Positions 50,413-58,984 of a stretch of 64,000 nt of DNA are shown here, one piece after another. The notes under the pieces were generated by a model, which worked only from the letters and a program-made list of their open reading frames with translations, did not search any database and was not told where the DNA came from. Position numbers and translations under genes: made by a program. Within the stretch, counting starts at the first letter, position 1, and every line of letters begins with the position of its first letter. Origin of the DNA: JBGPGW01 sp046349515. GTDB taxonomy: Bacteria > Pseudomonadota > Alphaproteobacteria > CADEGL01. The stretch lies in the NCBI GenBank assembly GCA_046349515.1, contig JAXMCE010000017.1:4703-68702 (forward strand). Reading direction: 5' to 3'.

Positions 50413-51636
50413 TCATCGGGTCATGGCGATGACCTCGATCTCCGTCATCATTCCCTCATAGGCCAGGAACTTGAGGGGAACGCCGGTCGAGGCGGGGCCC
50501 GGTTCCTTGAAATAGCCGGCGCGGACTCGCTGGTTGGCGACGATCGTGTCGGGTCCCGCCGTGCCCTGGTAGAACGCGTTGTTTTTGACCACGTCATCCA
50601 GGGTGAGCCCGAAGCCGGCCAGCACCTTGCCGATGTTTTGCATGGTCGTGTGCGACTGCTTGATGAGGTCGTCCTTGTCCTGGACGTTGCCCTTGGAGTC
50701 CATCGCGACCTGGCCGCCGACGAAGACCATGTTGCCGCATTTGAGCCCGTGCTTGTAGGGAAGGTGGATGGTCCAGTCCCAGTGCCCCTCCGGCCAGACG
50801 TGGCTGCGCGGCAGGTGCCGGCCGTCGCGGCCGAGCATGGCCACGATCTCCATGCGGATCGTCTCCCCAGGCGGGAGCCAGGGCACGGGCAGGCCCGTCG
50901 CGCACGGGCCCGGTTCCTTGAAGTAGCGCGCACGCACCTCCGCCGCGCGGCGCCAATTCGACTCGGTGCCATCGCCGAGATAGTAGATGTTGAACTTGAC
51001 CGCATCATCGAGCGTCGCGCCGAACTGGGCGAGGACCTTGGCCAGGTTCTCCATGACCGCTTCGCTCTGGCGCACGACGTCACCCGAATGGAGAAGCGCG
51101 CCCGCGGCATCGCGCGGGACCTGAGCGCTCACATGGATCATCTCCCCGCAGCGCACGGCCTGGGCGAAGGGCTCGCCAAGCCGCCAGTGCGACGGCGGGC
51201 TCGCGCGCATCGTCTCGAGGTGCCTGCCGTCCTCGCCGAGCATGGCGACGGCCTCGATCTCGACCATCATGCCGGGATAGGCGAGCCATGGCAGCGGCAC
51301 GAGTGTGATGGCCGGCGCGGATCCGGAATCGAGGTGGCGCGCGATGTCGGCGAGGAAGGCCTGTTCGTCCACGCTCCCGTCATTGACGTAGAACGCCACG
51401 AGCTTGACGAGGTCGCGGTGGCCGGCGCCGAAGCCGGCGAGCACCGTGTTGATGTGCTTCATCACCACGCCCGTCTGCGTTTTGAGGTCGTAGAGATTGA
51501 GGCACAGGCCTTTCGCGTCCTTGTCGACCTGACCGCCGACATAGATCATCTCGCCGCATCGGATGCCGTGCTTGAACGGCAGATGGATGAGCCAATCCCA
51601 ATGGCCCGGCGGCCAGTAGTGCGATCGTGTCGGCAT
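50413..51636 (-). CDS. Triple-domain RidA (YjgF) family protein
   Basis: The 407-residue protein is three tandem RidA domains: about 1-138, 148-273 and 279-407. Repeat signs include H-W-D-W at 12-15 and 285-288, G-G-Q-V at 35 and 307, and P-G-P in the second and third copies. Classical RidA is a homotrimer whose Arg105 and Glu120 deaminate enamines. Here the arginine position reads Ile110, Ala246 and Ser383, so none has the catalytic Arg. A single chain could mimic the trimer with altered chemistry or ligand. It is divergent from a FAD oxidoreductase gene, whose product may be an imine or keto acid producer. Confidence 0.85.
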   Translation of the reverse strand: MPTRSHYWPPGHWDWLIHLPFKHGIRCGEMIYVGGQVDKDAKGLCLNLYDLKTQTGVVMKHINTVLAGFGAGHRDLVKLVAFYVNDGSVDEQAFLADIARHLDSGSAPAITLVPLPWLAYPGMMVEIEAVAMLGEDGRHLETMRASPPSHWRLGEPFAQAVRCGEMIHVSAQVPRDAAGALLHSGDVVRQSEAVMENLAKVLAQFGATLDDAVKFNIYYLGDGTESNWRRAAEVRARYFKEPGPCATGLPVPWLPPGETIRMEIVAMLGRDGRHLPRSHVWPEGHWDWTIHLPYKHGLKCGNMVFVGGQVAMDSKGNVQDKDDLIKQSHTTMQNIGKVLAGFGLTLDDVVKNNAFYQGTAGPDTIVANQRVRAGYFKEPGPASTGVPLKFLAYEGMMTEIEVIAMTR

Positions 51637-51775
51637 GGCGGCCTCCCCCTCGTCTCGGCAACAACGGTAGTGGCAAAGCCATGCCTTGGCGAGTGGCCGT
51701 CGCGGGCGAGCGCCAGCTTCGTTCGACGCCGCGTTGCCGCCCGACTATGCTCGAACAGCGCTGGAACGGTTGCGG

Positions 51776-52891
51776 ATGGTGATGGTCGACACGCTTGACT
51801 GCGTCGTTGTTGGAGCGGGCGTCGTGGGCCTGGCCATCGCCCGGAGGCTCGCCCATGCCAGGCGCGACGTCGTCGTCCTCGAAGCGGCCGATCAGATCGG
51901 CTCTGAAATCAGCTCGCGGAACTCGGAAGTGATCCATGCCGGCATCTACTACAAGCCCGGCAGCCTGAAGGCGCGATTGTGCGTCGAGGGCAAGGCGGCA
52001 CTCTATCGCTTCTGCCGGGAGCATGGCGTCGGGCACAAGCGTGTCGGCAAGCTGCTTGTCGCGACCGACCGCGACCAGATGCCGGCCCTGGAAGCACTCC
52101 GCCGGAACGCCGAGGCGAACGGCGTCGATGACCTGACCGCGCTCACGGCGGCGGAGGCGCGCGCGATCGAGCCGGCGCTGGCCTGCGCCGCAGCCGTGCT
52201 CTCCCCCTCGACCGGGATCGTCGACAGCCATGGGCTCATGGCCGCCCTCGCGAGTGACGCGGAAGCTCACGGGGCGACCATCGTGCTCGAATCGCCCGCG
52301 CGTGGCGGCGCCGTGTCGGATGACGGGCTCGAGCTCGATGTCGGCGGCCGCGACCCCGTTCGCGTCCGTGCCCGCACGGTGGTGAACGCGGCAGGCCTCG
52401 ATGCGCCGGCCCTGGGAGCCGCGATCGCGGGCCTTCCGCCCGAAACCGTGCCCAAGGCCTATTGGGCCAAAGGGGTCTACTTCACCTTGGCGGGCCGCCC
52501 GCCGCCCTTTCGCATGCTCATCTATCCGATGCCGGTCGATGCCTGGCTCGGCATCCACGTGACTGTCGATCTTGCGGGCCAGGTGCGCTTCGGCCCCGAC
52601 ATCGACTGGGTGGAGGAGCGAAACTACGACGTGGATGCCGCGCGCGCCGCGTCGTTCTATCCCGCCGTGCGGAGCTATTGGCCGCATTTGCCGGATGGCG
52701 CCCTCCAGCCCGGCTATGCGGGGATCCGGCCGCGGATCGTGCCCAAGGGCGTGCCGGCACCGGATTTCGTCATCCAGGACCAGCGGGTGCACGGCGTGCC
52801 GGGGCTCGTGAACCTCTACGGCATCGAATCGCCCGGCCTCACGTCATGCCTGGCCATCGCCGATCACGTGGCGGGGCTGCTCGGCGCGTGA
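51776..52891 (+). CDS. FAD-dependent oxidoreductase, L-2-hydroxyglutarate oxidase (LhgO)-like
   Basis: The 371-residue protein has the FAD fold V-V-V-G-A-G-V-V-G-L-A-I-A-R-R and the S-S-R-N-S-E-V-I-H-A-G-I-Y-Y motif typical of LhgO/L2HGDH, plus the C-terminal G-I-E-S-P-G-L-T-S-C-L-A-I-A. Those enzymes oxidise L-2-hydroxyglutarate to 2-oxoglutarate using a quinone or O2. The exact substrate may differ. The ATG at 51776 or 51782 starts the FAD fold; the earlier open frame is not conserved. It is divergent from the triple RidA gene. Confidence 0.88.
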   Translation: MVMVDTLDCVVVGAGVVGLAIARRLAHARRDVVVLEAADQIGSEISSRNSEVIHAGIYYKPGSLKARLCVEGKAALYRFCREHGVGHKRVGKLLVATDRDQMPALEALRRNAEANGVDDLTALTAAEARAIEPALACAAAVLSPSTGIVDSHGLMAALASDAEAHGATIVLESPARGGAVSDDGLELDVGGRDPVRVRARTVVNAAGLDAPALGAAIAGLPPETVPKAYWAKGVYFTLAGRPPPFRMLIYPMPVDAWLGIHVTVDLAGQVRFGPDIDWVEERNYDVDAARAASFYPAVRSYWPHLPDGALQPGYAGIRPRIVPKGVPAPDFVIQDQRVHGVPGLVNLYGIESPGLTSCLAIADHVAGLLGA

Positions 52892-52900
52892 CGGCGGCGC

Positions 52901-54001
52901 TCAGCGTTTCGGCGCAAGCCAGGTGACGTGGCCCATCTTGCGGCCCGCGCGGATGTCCGACTTGCCGTAGAGGTGGAGGTGCGCGCTGGGATCGTCGAGG
53001 TAGCGCCGCCAGGCGCGCACATCATCGCCGATGAGGTTCTTCATCCGCACGTTCGAATGCCTCGCGATCGAGCCGAGCGGCAGGCCGGCGACGGCGCGGG
53101 CATGCTGTTCGAACTGGCTCGTCGCGCACGCATCGATCGTCCAATGGCCGGAATTGTGCGGCCGCGGGGCGATCTCGTTGACTAGCACGCGCCCGGCCCG
53201 CGTGACGAACATCTCGACCGCCAGCACGCCTACGAGATCGAGCCGTCTGGCGATGCGCCGCGCGTAAGCGACAGCGTTTCGCCGTACCGCTTTCGAGACG
53301 CGCGCGGGCGCCACGGTCGTATCCAGAATGCCGCCGACATGGCTGTTCTCGACCACGTCATAGCAGGCGATCTTGCCGTCGAGCGCGCGTGCGAGGACGA
53401 CGGAAATCTCGCAAGCGAAGTCGATTCGCGCCTCGAGCACGCCGATCTTGGCCTCGAACCGGCGCCAGACCCTCTCTGCGTCATCGCGGCGGTGAATGAC
53501 GTGCTGGCCCTTTCCGTCATAGCCGAGCCGCGTGGTTTTGAGGATGGCGGGCGTGCCGAGCGCGTCGAGCGCAAGGGAAAGCGCGCGCGCGCTTCTGACC
53601 TCACGAAAGGGTGCCACGGGCACGCCGATCGAGCGAAGGAAGCGCTTCTCGCGCAGCCGGTCTTGGCTGACCTTGAGGGAGCGCCCATTGGGTCGCACGG
53701 GCGCGTGGCGCGCGAGGACCGAGAGCGCCTCATGGGGCACGTTTTCGAACTCGAAGGTGACGACGTCGACGGACGACGCGAAACGCCGCAAGGCCGCGCG
53801 ATCGTCGTAGCGCGCGACGGTCGAGCGGGCCGCGACCTGCATCGCGGGGCTGTCCGGCTCGGGGCAGTAGATGTGGCAGCGATAGCCGAGCCGCGCCGCG
53901 GCCAGGACCGTCATGCGCCCGAGCTGGCCGCCGCCGAGGATGCCGATGGTGGCGCCTGGCTCGATGGAGCGGGAGGCGCGGCGCCGGCGTGCCGTCGTCA
54001 T
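52901..54001 (-). CDS. purK: 5-(carboxyamino)imidazole ribonucleotide synthase
   Basis: PurK carboxylates AIR with ATP and bicarbonate. The 366-residue ATP-grasp enzyme has G-I-L-G-G-G-Q-L-G-R-M at 19-29, T-F-E-F-E-N-V and the ATP-grasp strands K-T-T-R-L-G-Y-D-G-K-G-Q, F-A-C-E-I-S-V and N-E-I-A-P-R-P-H-N-S-G-H. The start ATG 54001 lies 25 bp after purE, which feeds the next reaction, so they form an operon. The long open frame upstream belongs to another phase. Confidence 0.95.
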   Translation of the reverse strand: MTTARRRRASRSIEPGATIGILGGGQLGRMTVLAAARLGYRCHIYCPEPDSPAMQVAARSTVARYDDRAALRRFASSVDVVTFEFENVPHEALSVLARHAPVRPNGRSLKVSQDRLREKRFLRSIGVPVAPFREVRSARALSLALDALGTPAILKTTRLGYDGKGQHVIHRRDDAERVWRRFEAKIGVLEARIDFACEISVVLARALDGKIACYDVVENSHVGGILDTTVAPARVSKAVRRNAVAYARRIARRLDLVGVLAVEMFVTRAGRVLVNEIAPRPHNSGHWTIDACATSQFEQHARAVAGLPLGSIARHSNVRMKNLIGDDVRAWRRYLDDPSAHLHLYGKSDIRAGRKMGHVTWLAPKR

Positions 54002-54026
54002 GGGGCGTTTGCCGATCCGCGCGATG

Positions 54027-54545
54027 TCAGCGCCGCGCCCGGCGTGAATCGGGCGCGAAGGCGACCGACTTCGTCTGCGCGGCGCGCCACCGGTCGAGCC
54101 GTGTGCGGATCGCAGCGTCTCCGAGCGAGAGGATAGAGGCGGCGAGCAGGGCCGCGTTGATCGCCCCCGCCTTGCCGATCGCGAGCGTGCCGACCGGCAC
54201 GCCGCCCGGCATCTGCACGATCGAGAGCAAGCTGTCCATGCCTTTGAGCGCCGCGCTCTCGATGGGGACGCCGAGGACGGGCAGGGTGGTGAGCGACGCG
54301 ACCATGCCGGGCAGGTGCGCAGCACCGCCGGCACCAGCGATGATGACCTTAAGGCCGCGGCCGCGCGCGCTCGTCGCGTAGGCAAACAGGCGCTCGGGTG
54401 TGCGGTGCGCCGAGACGATGCGGTGTTCGGCGGGCACGCCAAGTGCTTTCAGGGTCTCCGCCGCGTGCGCCATGGTCTCCCAATCGGATCGGCTTCCCAT
54501 GATGACGCCGACGATCGGCGCGGGTTGTCTCTTCCGTTTGGCCAT
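54027..54545 (-). CDS. purE: 5-(carboxyamino)imidazole ribonucleotide mutase
   Basis: PurE rearranges N5-CAIR to CAIR in purine synthesis. The 172-residue protein has the class I signature G-V-I-M-G-S-R-S-D-W, S-A-H-R-T-P with the active His, and A-G-A-G-G-A-A-H-L-P-G-M. The start ATG 54545 gives the normal length; the frame open upstream is not conserved. It heads the purEK operon. Confidence 0.96.
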   Translation of the reverse strand: MAKRKRQPAPIVGVIMGSRSDWETMAHAAETLKALGVPAEHRIVSAHRTPERLFAYATSARGRGLKVIIAGAGGAAHLPGMVASLTTLPVLGVPIESAALKGMDSLLSIVQMPGGVPVGTLAIGKAGAINAALLAASILSLGDAAIRTRLDRWRAAQTKSVAFAPDSRRARR

Positions 54546-54681
54546 GCGCTGTCCTGTCGATCCCCTCGTCACGAGGCGCGCATTCTCGCGGCTCGGCGCG
54601 CGCGAGACAAGGCCGCGGGAGCTATCCCCATGTCTTGCTGATGCGCGAGGCGACGCTTGTGCGGCACGCTGCCCAAGCGTT

Positions 54682-55659
54682 TCAGTTTCGCGGCCCGAGG
54701 CAGGCGAGAAACGAACCGGCCAGGTTCCGCAGAAGCTCGAAGTAGGCTTCGGGGCCGGGTGCCAAGGTGGCGCCGATCGGGTCGAGCTGCCCCGTCCGCG
54801 CCTCCGTGCCCTCGACCACGGTGCGGACGATCGCCCCGCTGAATTGCGGTTCGGCGAAGGCGCAGCGTGCGCGGGCCTGCGTGATCTTCGCGCGGATCGC
54901 GGCGAGGCGCTTGGCGCTCGGTGCCCGTTCGGGCGATGTGGTGATCGACCCGACGGCCGCCAGGCCGTAGCGCCGTTCGAAGTATTGATAGGCGTCGTGG
55001 AAGACGACGTAGGGAATGCCGGCGACGGGCTTGAGGCGGCCTTTGAGCTGAGCGTCGAGGGAAGTGATGCGCTCGATGAGCTGGGCGCCGTTCTGCCGAT
55101 AGCGCGGGGCATTTGCGGGATCGGCGGCGCTCAGACTTTCGACCATGGTCTCGACGAGGCGGCGTGCATTGTCCGCATCGAGCCATAGGTGCATGTCCAT
55201 TTCATGCCCATGCGCCTCGTGCGCCGTGGCACCGCCCCCGGGTCCGTCGTTCTTGCCGTGAAGGCTGCCGCTCGCCTCGACGTCCCACGGGCCACCGATC
55301 CGGTTCGGGTAGAGCGTGAGGCCTTGTGTCGCCGAGAGGGGCACCTGGCGCGCGGTCTTGGGCAGGGCCGCGAGGGGCTTCACGAGAAACGTCTCGAGGT
55401 CCTCGCCTATCCAGAAGACGACGTCTGCCTCCTTGAGGGCGCGCGCATCCGAAGGCTTGAGGGCGTAGCCGTGCTCGGAGCCGGTGCTCTTCACAATGAG
55501 CACGGGCACACCGACCCCCTCCATCACGCCCGCGACGAGCGAATGGATCGGCAGAATCGAAGCCACCACGCGCGGCGCGGCAGAAACGGCTGCGGGCTCC
55601 ACAAGGACGGCAAGGGCAGCCAGCATCGCGGCAGTGAAGCCGGAGGGACGAAAGCGCAT
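54682..55659 (-). CDS. znuA: Zinc ABC transporter substrate-binding protein
   Basis: ZnuA is a periplasmic zinc-binding protein of cluster A-I. The 325-residue protein has a signal peptide (A-A-M-L-A-A-L-A-V-L-V-E-P-A-A-V-S-A), the first metal histidine in I-L-P-I-H-S-L-V-A-G, and a His-rich loop (A-H-E-A-H-G-H-E-M-D-M-H) before the helix L-W-L-D-A-D-N-A. It delivers zinc to ZnuBC. It is divergent from zur-znuC-znuB, separated by the Zur boxes. Confidence 0.95.
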   Translation of the reverse strand: MRFRPSGFTAAMLAALAVLVEPAAVSAAPRVVASILPIHSLVAGVMEGVGVPVLIVKSTGSEHGYALKPSDARALKEADVVFWIGEDLETFLVKPLAALPKTARQVPLSATQGLTLYPNRIGGPWDVEASGSLHGKNDGPGGGATAHEAHGHEMDMHLWLDADNARRLVETMVESLSAADPANAPRYRQNGAQLIERITSLDAQLKGRLKPVAGIPYVVFHDAYQYFERRYGLAAVGSITTSPERAPSAKRLAAIRAKITQARARCAFAEPQFSGAIVRTVVEGTEARTGQLDPIGATLAPGPEAYFELLRNLAGSFLACLGPRN

Positions 55660-55693
55660 GGATTAGGTCCACGGAGGCGGGTTCCGAAAGGCG

Positions 55694-55712
55694 AATGTAA
55701 TACTATTACATT
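55694..55712. promoter_or_regulatory. Presumed Zur operator 1
   Basis: ATGTAATACTATTACAT (55695-55711) is a perfect 17-bp palindrome, extending to 19 bp with flanking A/T. Its place 35 bp upstream of znuA and 44 bp upstream of zur fits repression of both divergent units by zinc-loaded Zur. Zur binding is inferred from context and the AT-rich palindrome form. Confidence 0.8.
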
Positions 55713-55721
55713 TCCAGAAAA

Positions 55722-55738
55722 ATGTAATAGTATTACAT
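55722..55738. promoter_or_regulatory. Presumed Zur operator 2
   Basis: ATGTAATAGTATTACAT (55722-55738), a perfect 17-bp palindrome differing from operator 1 only in the central base. Centres are 27 bp apart (55703 and 55730). It ends 17 bp before the zur start codon. Confidence 0.8.
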
Positions 55739-55755
55739 CCCCGCATCGGAAACGG

Positions 55756-56286
55756 ATGGCGGACATGGCCACGCCGCGCGCGAGCATCCAGGGACGGTTT
55801 CAGCGACCGGGACACGATCACGGGCGGTGCGTCGCGCACGCGCTCGATCAGGCGGAGGCGCTGTGCGCCGATCGCGATGCGCGCCTCACGGCGCTGCGAC
55901 GGCGCGTGCTCGAGCTGGTCTGGAGCGAGCACAAGCCCATCGGGGCCTACGACATCCTCGATCGTCTTTCGAGGTGCGGCCGGCGCGCCGCGCCCGTTGC
56001 GGTTTACCGCGCGCTTGCGTTCCTCATGGCGCAGGGGTTCGTCCATCGCATCGCGAGCCGCAATGCCTATGTCGGCTGCGGCCGGCCCGAGGCGCGCCAT
56101 GCGGCGCAATTCCTCATCTGTGACACTTGCGACGCCGTGGCCGAGCTGTCGGACGCGCGGATCGAGCATGCGATCATGGAAGGGGCCGAGCGGACCGGAT
56201 TCGCCGTCGCGCGCCCGGTGGTCGAGGTCCAAGGTCTCTGCCCGGCCTGCCGCTCCAAGCCCGTAGGGGCAACGCTTGGTCGCTAA
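55756..56286 (+). CDS. zur: Zinc uptake regulator, Fur family
   Basis: A 176-residue Fur-family repressor. The winged helix lies at about 40-95 (L-T-A-L-R-R-R-V-L-E-L-V-W, Y-D-I-L-D-R-L, A-V-Y-R-A-L-A-F-L-M-A-Q-G-F-V-H-R-I). The C-terminal domain has zinc cysteines in C-D-T-C and C-P-A-C, with H-A-A-Q-F-L-I. It should bind the two palindromes upstream and repress znuA and its own operon when zinc is plentiful. The ATG is 55756, with an alternative at 55765. znuC overlaps the end. Confidence 0.92.
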   Translation: MADMATPRASIQGRFQRPGHDHGRCVAHALDQAEALCADRDARLTALRRRVLELVWSEHKPIGAYDILDRLSRCGRRAAPVAVYRALAFLMAQGFVHRIASRNAYVGCGRPEARHAAQFLICDTCDAVAELSDARIEHAIMEGAERTGFAVARPVVEVQGLCPACRSKPVGATLGR

Positions 56287-57082
56287 GCCCGGAACCGATG
56301 CTCTCGTCGAAGGGCGCGGCATTGGCGTGCGCCATGGGCGGCACACGATTCTCCAGGGAATCGACATCGCGGTCCATGCCGGCGAGATCGTGACGATCAT
56401 CGGGCCCAACGGGGCCGGCAAGACGATCCTCGTGCGCACCCTGCTCGGCCTTGTCCGGCCGACGGCGGGGACAGTCGAGCGGCGGGCGGGCGCCGTGGTC
56501 GGCTACCTGCCGCAGCGATTCGTGATCGACCCTGTCCTGCCGCTCACGGTGCGGCGGCTCATGTCGCTCACGCGCCGTGCCGGTCGGGAGGCCGCTTTGG
56601 CCGCTCTCGGCGAAGTGGGCGCGGCGCATCTGATCGATCATGCGGCCCAGGACCTCTCGGGCGGCGAGCTTCAGCGCGTGATGCTCGCGCGCGCCCTTCT
56701 CGGCGATCCCGATCTTCTCGTGCTCGATGAGCCCATTCAGGGCGTCGATGTCACCGGTCAGGCCGAGCTTTACGCGCTCATCGCGCGCATTCGCGACCGG
56801 CGCGGCTGCGGCATTCTGCTCGTCTCGCACGATCTCCATGTGGTGATGGCCTCGACGGACCGCGTCGTTTGCATCAACCAGCATCTGTGCTGCGCGGGTC
56901 GGCCGGAATCGGTCAGTCGCGATCCGGCTTATCTCGCTCTCTTCGGCCCCGAGGCGGCCGGTCGCCTCGCGGTCTACACCCATGCCCACGACCACCATCA
57001 TGGTCTCCACGGCGAGGTCATCCACGATCACGCGGATCACGGGCATGAGCGGCCGGCGGCGCGAGGCGGCACACGCGAATGA
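56276..57082 (+). CDS. znuC: Zinc ABC transporter ATP-binding protein
   Basis: The 268-residue ATPase of the zinc importer. Walker A G-P-N-G-A-G-K-T is at 43-50, the signature L-S-G-G-E at 127-131 and Walker B L-L-V-L-D-E-P at 147-153, followed by S-H-D-L-H. A His-rich tail (H-A-H-D-H-H-H-G-L-H) near 236-245 is typical of ZnuC and may buffer or sense zinc. The start is TTG 56276, inside zur, with GGGGC upstream. It overlaps znuB by 4 bp. Confidence 0.93.
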   Translation: MVAKPGTDALVEGRGIGVRHGRHTILQGIDIAVHAGEIVTIIGPNGAGKTILVRTLLGLVRPTAGTVERRAGAVVGYLPQRFVIDPVLPLTVRRLMSLTRRAGREAALAALGEVGAAHLIDHAAQDLSGGELQRVMLARALLGDPDLLVLDEPIQGVDVTGQAELYALIARIRDRRGCGILLVSHDLHVVMASTDRVVCINQHLCCAGRPESVSRDPAYLALFGPEAAGRLAVYTHAHDHHHGLHGEVIHDHADHGHERPAARGGTRE

Positions 57083-57906
57083 CCATCGATGATTTCGTGT
57101 GGCGCGCGATCGCCGCCGGCGCCGGTGTCGCCCTCGCCGCGGGCCCGCTCGGCTGCTTCGTCGTCTGGCGACGCATGGCCTATTTCGGCGATGCGCTCGC
57201 GCACAGCGCGCTCCTCGGCGTCGCGCTGGGGTTTCTCTTCGGAATCGACCTCACGCTTGGCGTCGTCGGGTCGTCGGCCGTCCTCGCGGTCCTCATCGTG
57301 TGGCTCCAGGAGCAGCGCAGCCTGGCCACCGACACGCTTCTCGGCATTCTCGCGCATGCGATGCTGGCGCTCGGCATGGTGGCGATCGGCCTCATGCCGA
57401 ACATCCGAGTCGATCTTCTCGGCTACCTCTTCGGGGACATGCTGGCCGTGACGCCCCAGGACCTTTATTGGGTCTTCGGCGGCGGCGCCATCGTGCTCGG
57501 GGCCCTGGCCCTCCTGTGGCGGCCGCTGCTGGCGATCACCGTGCATGAGGAATTGGCGCGCGCCGAGGGCGTGCCGACGCTTCGCGTGCGCCTTATTTTC
57601 ATGGTGCTGATCGCGCTCGTCATCGCGATCGCCATGAAGATCGTGGGCGTGCTTCTCATCGTCTCGCTTCTCATCATTCCGGCGGCGGCGGCGCGGTCCT
57701 GCGTGCGGACGCCAGAGGCGATGGCGGCATTGTCGGCGCTTCTCGGCGTCGTGTCCGTCGCGGGAGGGCTCTACGGGTCTCTCGTCCTCGATGCGCCGGC
57801 GGGGCCCTCGGTCGTGACGGTCGCGACGGCGATCTTCGTTGTCTGTGTGGCGGGTAGCCTCCTCGCTCGCTCGGGCGCATGGCAGCGCGCGGACGAATCG
57901 CGCTAG
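57079..57906 (+). CDS. znuB: Zinc ABC transporter permease
   Basis: The 275-residue inner-membrane permease has about eight hydrophobic helices and the ABC-3 family signatures G-D-A-L-A-H-S-A-L-L-G-V-A-L-G near 34-48 and L-L-I-V-S-L-L-I-I-P-A-A-A-A near 191-204. It imports zinc with ZnuA and ZnuC. The start ATG 57079 overlaps the znuC stop (ATGA). Confidence 0.94.
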   Translation: MTIDDFVWRAIAAGAGVALAAGPLGCFVVWRRMAYFGDALAHSALLGVALGFLFGIDLTLGVVGSSAVLAVLIVWLQEQRSLATDTLLGILAHAMLALGMVAIGLMPNIRVDLLGYLFGDMLAVTPQDLYWVFGGGAIVLGALALLWRPLLAITVHEELARAEGVPTLRVRLIFMVLIALVIAIAMKIVGVLLIVSLLIIPAAAARSCVRTPEAMAALSALLGVVSVAGGLYGSLVLDAPAGPSVVTVATAIFVVCVAGSLLARSGAWQRADESR

Positions 57907-58823
57907 GCCCCCCGCGTGCCGCTCGCTGCGGCTTCCGCGAGCGCGTTCAGCTTCTGCCAGGGGAAATAGAGATCAAGCCAATGCGACAGGCGTCCGACGA
58001 GGAGAATCGCTTCGTCGAGAAACGCGCCCGGCTCTTTCGTTCGCGGTAGCGCGTCCGCAATCCCGGCAAGAGCGCCGGCCGATTCGGCGAGCCCGAGAAA
58101 GTCTCGGAGCTGGACCGCGGCGCCCCGGATGAGGAGGGACCCGCTCTCGGCGATGAGGCGCGCATCGCCCGTTTCGCGCAAGAGCCAGAGATTCTCGTGG
58201 AGCTTGCGCGTCTCGGACTCGGCGAAGACGAGCGGGCCGAAGGGCAACATGACGCCGCGCCGGGCCCGCAGGCGCTCGATCTCCTGCGGTGGGGCCTGCC
58301 ACATGGCGACGCGGGCGCGCCGCGCCTCCTCACGGGCAGCATCGGCCGGCGGGGCACGCCGGGGCGTGCCCGCGGCCGCGGCGAGGGCCTGGCGCCAGCC
58401 GGACGCCGGTCCCGGCGCGAGCTCGGCCCAGATCGTCCGCCAGCCGTGTTCCGCCTGCACGCGTTCGCCCAGGCGCCGGACCGGCTCGAGGTCGCCCTTG
58501 ACCTGGCCGAGAAGGGTCACGCTCGCGGTCTCTTCTTGGAGAGGCCCGTACATGATCTCGAGGAACTGGCGCTTCGGATAGTAGATGAAGGCGCCGGGCG
58601 GCGTGCCGTGGATGTCGCGGGCCGATTCGAGGGGCTGGAGGATCGGCGTCGGCCACAGGATCTGGTCACCGGCGATCTTCGCGCAGTGGAGGTCGATCCG
58701 CGCCGGAAGAGTGGCGAGAAGATCGTTGAGCGTCTTGGGCGCCGAGGCGACGTCGAGCGCGATCTCGATGCGCGTACCTTCGGCGGTGAGGAGAAGCATG
58801 GCCTTGTTCTCGGAATTGGTCAT
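57903..58823 (-). CDS. Cyclophilin-like (DUF3830-like) N-domain protein, function unknown
   Basis: The 306-residue cytosolic protein opens with a small beta domain (L-L-L-T-A-E-G-T-R-I-E-I-A-L, A-P-K-T-L-N-D-L-L-A-T-L, then H-C-A-K-I-A-G-D-Q-I-L-W-P-T) that resembles the cyclophilin-like DUF3830 group, by pattern only. The second half (about 150-306) is helical and unfamiliar. It ends overlapping znuB by 4 bp on opposite strands and starts divergent from the TPP decarboxylase subunits, a neighbourhood that may hint at a shared substrate. I cannot assign a reaction. Confidence 0.6.
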   Translation of the reverse strand: MTNSENKAMLLLTAEGTRIEIALDVASAPKTLNDLLATLPARIDLHCAKIAGDQILWPTPILQPLESARDIHGTPPGAFIYYPKRQFLEIMYGPLQEETASVTLLGQVKGDLEPVRRLGERVQAEHGWRTIWAELAPGPASGWRQALAAAAGTPRRAPPADAAREEARRARVAMWQAPPQEIERLRARRGVMLPFGPLVFAESETRKLHENLWLLRETGDARLIAESGSLLIRGAAVQLRDFLGLAESAGALAGIADALPRTKEPGAFLDEAILLVGRLSHWLDLYFPWQKLNALAEAAASGTRGA

Positions 58824-58984
58824 GATGGCCTCTATGCAATGATCCAGGTGGCCCGCCGAGTATCGCCCGGCAGGAGCGGGGGTCAAGGAAGCCCGGGTCG
58901 AGCGCGCATCGCTCGTGCGTCGGCCAATGGCAATCCGCCGTCGGATCGGGTAATGCATTCTCCGTCATCGATGGGGAGAACGAC

